The notes under the pieces are model-generated. The model ran no database searches and was not told the DNA's origin. It was given only the letters and a program-made list of their open reading frames with translations. This document shows positions 6,631 to 10,083 of a stretch of DNA of 10,083 nt, piece by piece; within the stretch, counting starts at the first letter, position 1; each line of letters starts with the position of its first letter. Source of the stretch: Candidatus Glassiibacteriota bacterium (lineage in GTDB: Bacteria; Gemmatimonadota; Glassbacteria; GWA2-58-10); assembly GCA_016934095.1 (NCBI GenBank), contig JAFGTO010000306.1, forward strand, positions 1-10,083. Direction: 5' to 3'. The translations under genes and the position numbers were made by a program.

Positions 6631-7012
6631 ACGAACGAAAAGGGGAATAAGCCGGATTCTGTGCCGCGCTCGGTACGGAGTCGCGGTGGCGGCCATTCAT
6701 CTGGGCGCTGGATCTCTCCAGCCGCTCTGGTGCAACCTACCCGGGAGTCAAACGAGACGAGCAGCCTCTCCTCCCCTACTTGGTTTTGCTCCGGATGGGG
6801 TTTGCCCTGCCCTGTCTGTCGCCGGACAGGCGGTGCGCTCTTACCGCACCTTTTCACCCTTACCGGCCCGATGGGCCGGCGGTATGTTTTCTGTGGCACT
6901 TTCCGTCAGGTCACCCTGCCTGGAAGTTATCCAGCATCCGGCTCTATGGAGTCCGGACTTTCCTCGACCCGCCTGTACGGCGGACCGCGGCCGCCTTCTC
7001 CACTTCGTTCAG
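6631..7012 (-). ncRNA. rnpB: RNase P RNA, bacterial class A
   Basis: This is the catalytic RNA of RNase P, which removes 5' leaders from precursor tRNAs. On the minus strand I recognise the class A landmarks in order: GAGGAAAGTCCGGACTCC (P4 5' strand, CR-I), GCAGGGTGACCTGACGG, AGTGCCACAGAAAA, GGTAAGGGTGAAAAGGTGCG, CCAAGTAGGGG, CCCGGGTAGG (with the GGU that pairs with tRNA 3' CCA), AGATGAATGGCCGCC, and ACAGAATCCGGCTTA (P4 3' strand, CR-V). The order and sequences match the E. coli RNA closely. The ends come from P1 pairing, GAACGAA near 7010 with TTCGTTC near 6633, and are good to about 10 nt. It starts about 18 nt after the stop of the zinc-ribbon gene, so it may be cotranscribed and then trimmed. 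I see no clear promoter of its own. Confidence 0.96.
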
Positions 7013-7029
7013 TCCACTTCCGGACTTAC

Positions 7030-7734
7030 TTATCTTTCCTCGTAATAAAGTATGCGCCCGCAAATGTCGCAGGTCAGCAGCCGGTCGCCCTTACGGATGT
7101 CGGCGACTCTCTGTAATGGAACCACGGCGTAGCAGCCGCTGCAGCTTCCGTTTTGCAAAGGAACCACCGCCCGGTTGTTCCGGGAGTTCATGATCCTCTC
7201 GTAAAGCCTGAGCAGCGGCTTATCGATCCTCACCGCCAGGTTATCCCTTTTCTGCTTTTCCACGGCCATTTTTTCATCCAGAGCCTCGATCCTGCCGGAT
7301 AGCTCTTGCTGTTCAACCTTGCTCTGGCTCCGGAATTCATCCAGCTTGTTCTTTGTCTCAAGTATCCCGGATTGGATCTCTTCAATCCGCTCCAGGTTCT
7401 TGATAGCGGTCTCTTCTATTTCCTCTTTCTGCTTTTTTATGCTTTCGATCTCAGTCAACAGCGCCGAGTATTCCCGGTTGGTTTTAACTGCCATTAACTG
7501 TTGTTTATATTTCTTCTCAGTTTCATCCAGTAACCCGGTTTTGCTATCGGCGTCACGCATGGCGACCTTGAGTTCTTTCAGCTCCGCTTCTTTTTTCTGG
7601 ACAGCCTGTTCCAGTTCTTTAGCGCTATTCTCCAACTCCTCCAATTGTCCGGGGATGGTGTCATGCTCAGCCTTCAGCTCGCTGATCGCAAGATCTATTC
7701 CCTGAACCTTCAGCAGGAGCTCTATCACTTCCAT
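7030..7734 (-). CDS. Coiled-coil protein with C-terminal C4 zinc ribbon (DUF164-type)
   Basis: The 234-residue protein has a long, highly charged coiled-coil region (about 10-175) and a C-terminal zinc ribbon with CSGC (Cys198, Cys201) and CDIC (Cys222, Cys225). The stretch VKTNREYSALLTEIESIKKQ (83-102) is the conserved block of this family. Members are widespread; the best studied is Helicobacter HP0958 (FlgZ), linked to RpoN and flagellar gene expression, but that role cannot be transferred here. A nucleic-acid or protein adaptor function is possible. The start is well supported: ATG with GGAGG 6 nt upstream. It is soluble, with no signal peptide or membrane segment. rnpB follows about 18 nt after its stop. 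Upstream is a strong terminator, so it needs its own promoter in 7735-7810, where I see no good match. Confidence 0.9.
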   Translation of the reverse strand: MEVIELLLKVQGIDLAISELKAEHDTIPGQLEELENSAKELEQAVQKKEAELKELKVAMRDADSKTGLLDETEKKYKQQLMAVKTNREYSALLTEIESIKKQKEEIEETAIKNLERIEEIQSGILETKNKLDEFRSQSKVEQQELSGRIEALDEKMAVEKQKRDNLAVRIDKPLLRLYERIMNSRNNRAVVPLQNGSCSGCYAVVPLQRVADIRKGDRLLTCDICGRILYYEER

Positions 7735-7810
7735 CGTTTCCCTCCATCTGTTTTATCTCTGCTGTCGTCTCTGTTCGATTTTTCCATCCGGAATCAGCAG
7801 CTCGCCCGAG

Positions 7811-7848
7811 AAAAAAAAAGTGTACCGTCCGGGGGCGGTACACTTTTT
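7811..7848 (-). terminator. Strong intrinsic terminator after the tRNA genes
   Basis: A perfect 9-bp stem, AGTGTACCG/CGGTACACT (7819-7827 and 7836-7844), has an 8-nt loop and extends by five A-T pairs. On the minus strand a run of nine T follows, so it best serves the tRNA transcript, ending about 87 nt past tRNA-Val. On the plus strand five T follow, so it may work both ways. Confidence 0.88.
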
Positions 7849-7935
7849 ATTCACCGGGCATTGACCCTTGCGGAAATAAACTCTGATATATACCACTTGT
7901 AAAAAAAGCGTTCCATGAGAACCGTTATTTTCAAA

Positions 7936-8012
7936 TGGTGGGCGATACTGGATTTGAACCAGTGATCTTCCGGATGTGAACCGGACGCTCTAACCAGCTG
8001 AGCCAATCGCCC
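7936..8012 (-). tRNA. tRNA-Val (anticodon CAC), CCA encoded
   Basis: The 77-nt gene folds as a full cloverleaf. The acceptor is GGGCGAT/ATCGCCC, the D stem GCTC/GAGC, the anticodon stem TCCGG/CCGGA with loop TTCACAT, and the T arm ACTGG-TTCAAAT-CCAGT. The discriminator is A and the 3' CCA is in the DNA. Anticodon CAC (7978-7976) reads GUG. It lies 13 bp after the tRNA-Ile gene and shares its transcript. Confidence 0.95.
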
Positions 8013-8025
8013 GTTAAATCGATTC

Positions 8026-8102
<77 letters not shown>

Positions 8103-8104
8103 AA

Positions 8105-8133
8105 GGATTGAAGGCCCCCCGCAGCAAGCTGCG
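8105..8133. repeat. GC-rich palindromic repeat, copy D (left-end type)
   Basis: GGATTGAAG (8105-8113) is followed by CCCGCAGCAAGCTGCG (8118-8133), which can form a CGCAG/CTGCG hairpin. Copy B has the same order: GGATTGAAG, then CCCGCGGGCAAGCT. It lies 2 bp from the mature 5' end of the tRNA-Ile gene and would form part of its leader. Confidence 0.5.
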
Positions 8134-8185
8134 AAAACCCCTCATTTTTCTGTATTTACGATTACTCCCATGTCGCCCACTGAAC

Positions 8186-8219
8186 CCGCGGGGAGTGCGC
8201 TCTCCAGCCAGTTCAATTT
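8186..8219. repeat. GC-rich palindromic repeat, copy E (right-end type)
   Basis: CCGCGGGGAGTGCGC (8186-8200) is followed by GTTCAATTT (8211-8219). Copy C has the parallel arrangement TGCGGGGATTGCG, then GTTCAATCC. Copies D and E together span 115 bp, close to the 124 bp of B plus C, with degraded right terminal bases. Confidence 0.4.
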
Positions 8220-8232
8220 TTGAGCAAAAAGA

Positions 8233-8261
8233 AAAATAACTCTTTTCCCGGTAGATGTCAA
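8233..8261 (-). promoter_or_regulatory. Promoter of the tRNA-Ile/tRNA-Val unit
   Basis: On the minus strand a perfect TTGACA (8256-8261) and TATTTT (8233-8238, four of six) are exactly 17 bp apart, 43 bp downstream of the rpoD stop. The predicted start near 8226 gives a leader of about 124 nt before tRNA-Ile that includes repeats D and E. It is the best sigma-70 match in the window and fits a stable-RNA operon. Confidence 0.6.
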
Positions 8262-8303
8262 CCTTCTTTTTCTATCCTGAGAATAAAGGTAACTACCATT
8301 ATT

Positions 8304-9968
8304 TCAGGGGAATAAGAGATACTGGCGCAGGATTCCGCTGCGGCTGGGATGGCGCAGCTTGCTGAGAGCTTTGGCCTCGATCTGGCGCACCCTTTCCCGG
8401 GTAACGTTAAAGATCGCCCCCACTTCCTCGAGGGTGCGCGGACAACCATCCTCGATACCGAACCTCAGCCGGATAACCTTGGCCTCGCGGGTGGTGAGAG
8501 TGCTCAGGGCGGTGGAGATCTGGTCCCGGAGCATGGAAAACGCGGCATTGGCGGCGGGAGAGTCTACTTCCGTATCCTCGATCAGCTCCCCGAGCGGGCT
8601 GTCGTCGCTGTCCTTGACAAAGTCGTTGAGAGAAATGGTCTCCTGAGAGATCCTGATCACTTCGCGCACTTTTTCCACCGGCAGCCCCAGGCAGTCGCTG
8701 ATCTGCTCCGGCTTGGGCTCGCAGCCGTTCTCCTGGACCAGCTTCCAGGAAATGCGGTTGACCTTGTTCAGGGTCTCGATCATGTGCACCGGCACACGGA
8801 TCACCCGCGCCTGGTCGGCGATAGCCCGGGTGATGGCCTGACGGATCCACCAGGTGGCGTAGGTGCTGAATTTGTAGCCTTTACGGAAGTCGAACTTATC
8901 GGTGGCGCGCATCAGGCCCTTGTTCCCTTCCTGGATCAGGTCGAGAAATTCAAGGCCGCGGTTGATATAGCGCTTGGCCACCGAGATAACCAGCCTGACA
9001 TTGGCCTTGATCAGCATTTGCTTGGCCTGGTTCACCGCCCCGGTGTACTTGTCTATCCTCCTGACCAAACGGCTGAAACTGTGCCAATCGAGACCGTACT
9101 GGTTTTCGAGCCGCTCGAGACGTCCGGCGATCTCGCCCCGGTATTGCCTGAGATCCCCGGCACGGCAGTCTCCGAAATAGCCTATCCCTGCCTTCTGCGC
9201 CAGGTAACGCCTGACCCCGGCCGCGCCCGGCGGCTTATCCGCTCTCTCCACCCGCCTGATCATCCTGTCCAGATAAGTCAGGCGCCTGACCAGGTCCTCC
9301 ATCTCTTCGTTGATATCCTCCAGAGATTCCGCCAGGCGCTGAATCTGGAAGTAGCTGAGCGGCATCCGCATAAAAATGGACTTGAGACGCTTGCACTCCA
9401 CACCCAGTTTTCGCTCGATTTCCCGGCGACCTGCACCCTGGGCCCCGGATAAAGCGGCACTCAGCTCCAGGACCTTTTTATACTGGCACTCGGCCTTGCT
9501 GAGCCGCTTAATCATTCGCTTTTTCTCGCGCTGCCCCAGGTAGTCGCCTTTCCAATCGCTCAAGTCGGCATCCACGAAATCCTCGATCGCCAGGTTCTCG
9601 TTCTCTATCCTGTCCTTCTCCTCCAGCAGCAGCTTGTAGGAGAAAAGGCTCTCGAAGACCGCCGATTTGATCTTTCGCTTTCCCTGGTCGATCACCTGCG
9701 CCAGCGTGACCTCTCCCTTGCGGTCCAGCAGGGGGACACGCCCCATCTCGCGCAAATACAGCTTTACCGGGTCATCATTCGCAGCAAGTCCCTCATCGGC
9801 CACGGGGGCTCTGCGAAGGGACCTTTTGGCGCCGAGTTTCCGCCTGAACGAACCATCCCGGGCAGGCTCAACCAGGGCGACTTCCTCGCCGAGGCCGGAA
9901 ACTGCCATACCGGTGGTGCCCTCGGAACTCATTCTTTCGCTGTCGCAACCGGATGCTGTCTGACTCAT
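8304..9968 (-). CDS. rpoD: RNA polymerase primary sigma factor (sigma-70, RpoD/SigA)
   Basis: This subunit gives RNA polymerase recognition of housekeeping promoters. The 554 residues show region 1.2 (DDPVKLYLREMG, 65-76), a non-conserved insert (about 95-320), region 2 (322-396, with EFLDLIQEGNKGLMRA and YATWWIRQAITRAI), region 3 (about 397-475, finger DDSPLGELIED) and region 4 (about 485-548, with TRERVRQIEAKAL). The -10 and -35 contact residues of the E. coli protein (Gln/Thr in WIRQAIT; Arg-Glu and Gln in TRERVRQ) are kept, so standard promoter consensus should apply. Residues 1-64 show no clear region 1.1; they include a basic stretch, RRKLGAKRSLRR. The start is less certain: the ATG at 9968 has only GGAT about 9 nt upstream; Met13 or Met21 are alternatives. 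The region 1.2 plus long insert plus 2-4 layout marks a group 1 sigma factor. Confidence 0.96.
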   Translation of the reverse strand: MSQTASGCDSERMSSEGTTGMAVSGLGEEVALVEPARDGSFRRKLGAKRSLRRAPVADEGLAANDDPVKLYLREMGRVPLLDRKGEVTLAQVIDQGKRKIKSAVFESLFSYKLLLEEKDRIENENLAIEDFVDADLSDWKGDYLGQREKKRMIKRLSKAECQYKKVLELSAALSGAQGAGRREIERKLGVECKRLKSIFMRMPLSYFQIQRLAESLEDINEEMEDLVRRLTYLDRMIRRVERADKPPGAAGVRRYLAQKAGIGYFGDCRAGDLRQYRGEIAGRLERLENQYGLDWHSFSRLVRRIDKYTGAVNQAKQMLIKANVRLVISVAKRYINRGLEFLDLIQEGNKGLMRATDKFDFRKGYKFSTYATWWIRQAITRAIADQARVIRVPVHMIETLNKVNRISWKLVQENGCEPKPEQISDCLGLPVEKVREVIRISQETISLNDFVKDSDDSPLGELIEDTEVDSPAANAAFSMLRDQISTALSTLTTREAKVIRLRFGIEDGCPRTLEEVGAIFNVTRERVRQIEAKALSKLRHPSRSGILRQYLLFP

Positions 9969-10028
9969 CGATGACTATCCATCCTGGGCAGATTTAACCC
10001 GAATTATTCATAAAATTATCGCCTCGAT

Positions 10029-10058
10029 TTTATAACTTCAAGCATCGAGACAAGTTAA
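10029..10058 (-). promoter_or_regulatory. Candidate rpoD promoter with overlapping palindrome
   Basis: On the minus strand TTAACT (10053-10058, four of six) and TATAAA (10029-10034, five of six) are 18 bp apart. The start would be near 10022, about 54 nt before the rpoD ATG. Inverted arms GTCTCGAT (10044-10051) and ATCGAGGC (10021-10028), with one G-U pair, bracket the -10 box, a layout typical of an operator. Confidence 0.4.
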
Positions 10059-10083
10059 AAAGTAAATTAAATCCCCGGGATAT

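Noticed and set aside
6604..7116. Open frames on both strands over rnpB
   Set aside because: The stretch is explained by the conserved RNase P RNA, which is not translated.
7897..7922. Hairpin-like GTTC/GAAC plus a run of seven T right after tRNA-Val on the minus strand
   Set aside because: The stem is only four pairs; the strong terminator at 7811-7848 is a better end point.
8349..9452. 367-codon plus-strand open frame
   Set aside because: It is antisense to rpoD regions 2-4, which are unmistakable, and shows no protein motif of its own.

Overview
The window is a moderately GC-rich bacterial chromosome segment of housekeeping genes. Every gene I can support lies on the minus strand, so transcription runs from high to low coordinates. 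The primary sigma factor, class A RNase P RNA, Lys-rich two-module IF2 N-terminus and CCA-encoding tRNA genes show a bacterium. The phylum cannot be fixed from sequence alone; a Gram-negative lineage of the FCB or former deltaproteobacterial kind is my guess.

Reading in the direction of transcription: (1) positions 10083 to 8304 hold a promoter and the primary sigma factor gene rpoD; (2) 8303 to 7811 hold a near-consensus promoter, tRNA-Ile(CAT, probably the lysidine type), tRNA-Val(CAC) and a strong intrinsic terminator; (3) 7734 to 6631 hold a coiled-coil/C4 zinc-ribbon protein gene followed at once by rnpB; (4) 6562 to 3809 hold a tight recJ-rsmD-coaD cluster (0 and 12 bp gaps); (5) 3808 to 3411 form a gene-free region with a hairpin terminator, an overlapping promoter candidate and repeats; (6) 3410 to the left edge hold rimP-nusA-infB, with infB cut by the window end.

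Most of these genes serve RNA and protein synthesis: sigma factor, NusA, IF2, 30S maturation (RimP, RsmD), tRNA maturation (RNase P) and tRNAs. CoaD (coenzyme A) and RecJ (DNA repair) are the exceptions. The rimP-nusA-infB order is the classic bacterial one, here without ylxR or ylxQ.

I saw no phage, CRISPR, toxin-antitoxin or defence system. The unusual content is in the gaps: (a) a family of short GC-rich palindromic repeats sharing a GGCAAGC(C/T)GCGGGGA core and GGATTGAA/TTCAATCC ends, found in three gaps; (b) a 13-of-15 shared motif upstream of both nusA and infB; (c) a GAAA-loop hairpin placed where a promoter candidate would start transcription of rimP; (d) a palindrome around the rpoD -10 box.
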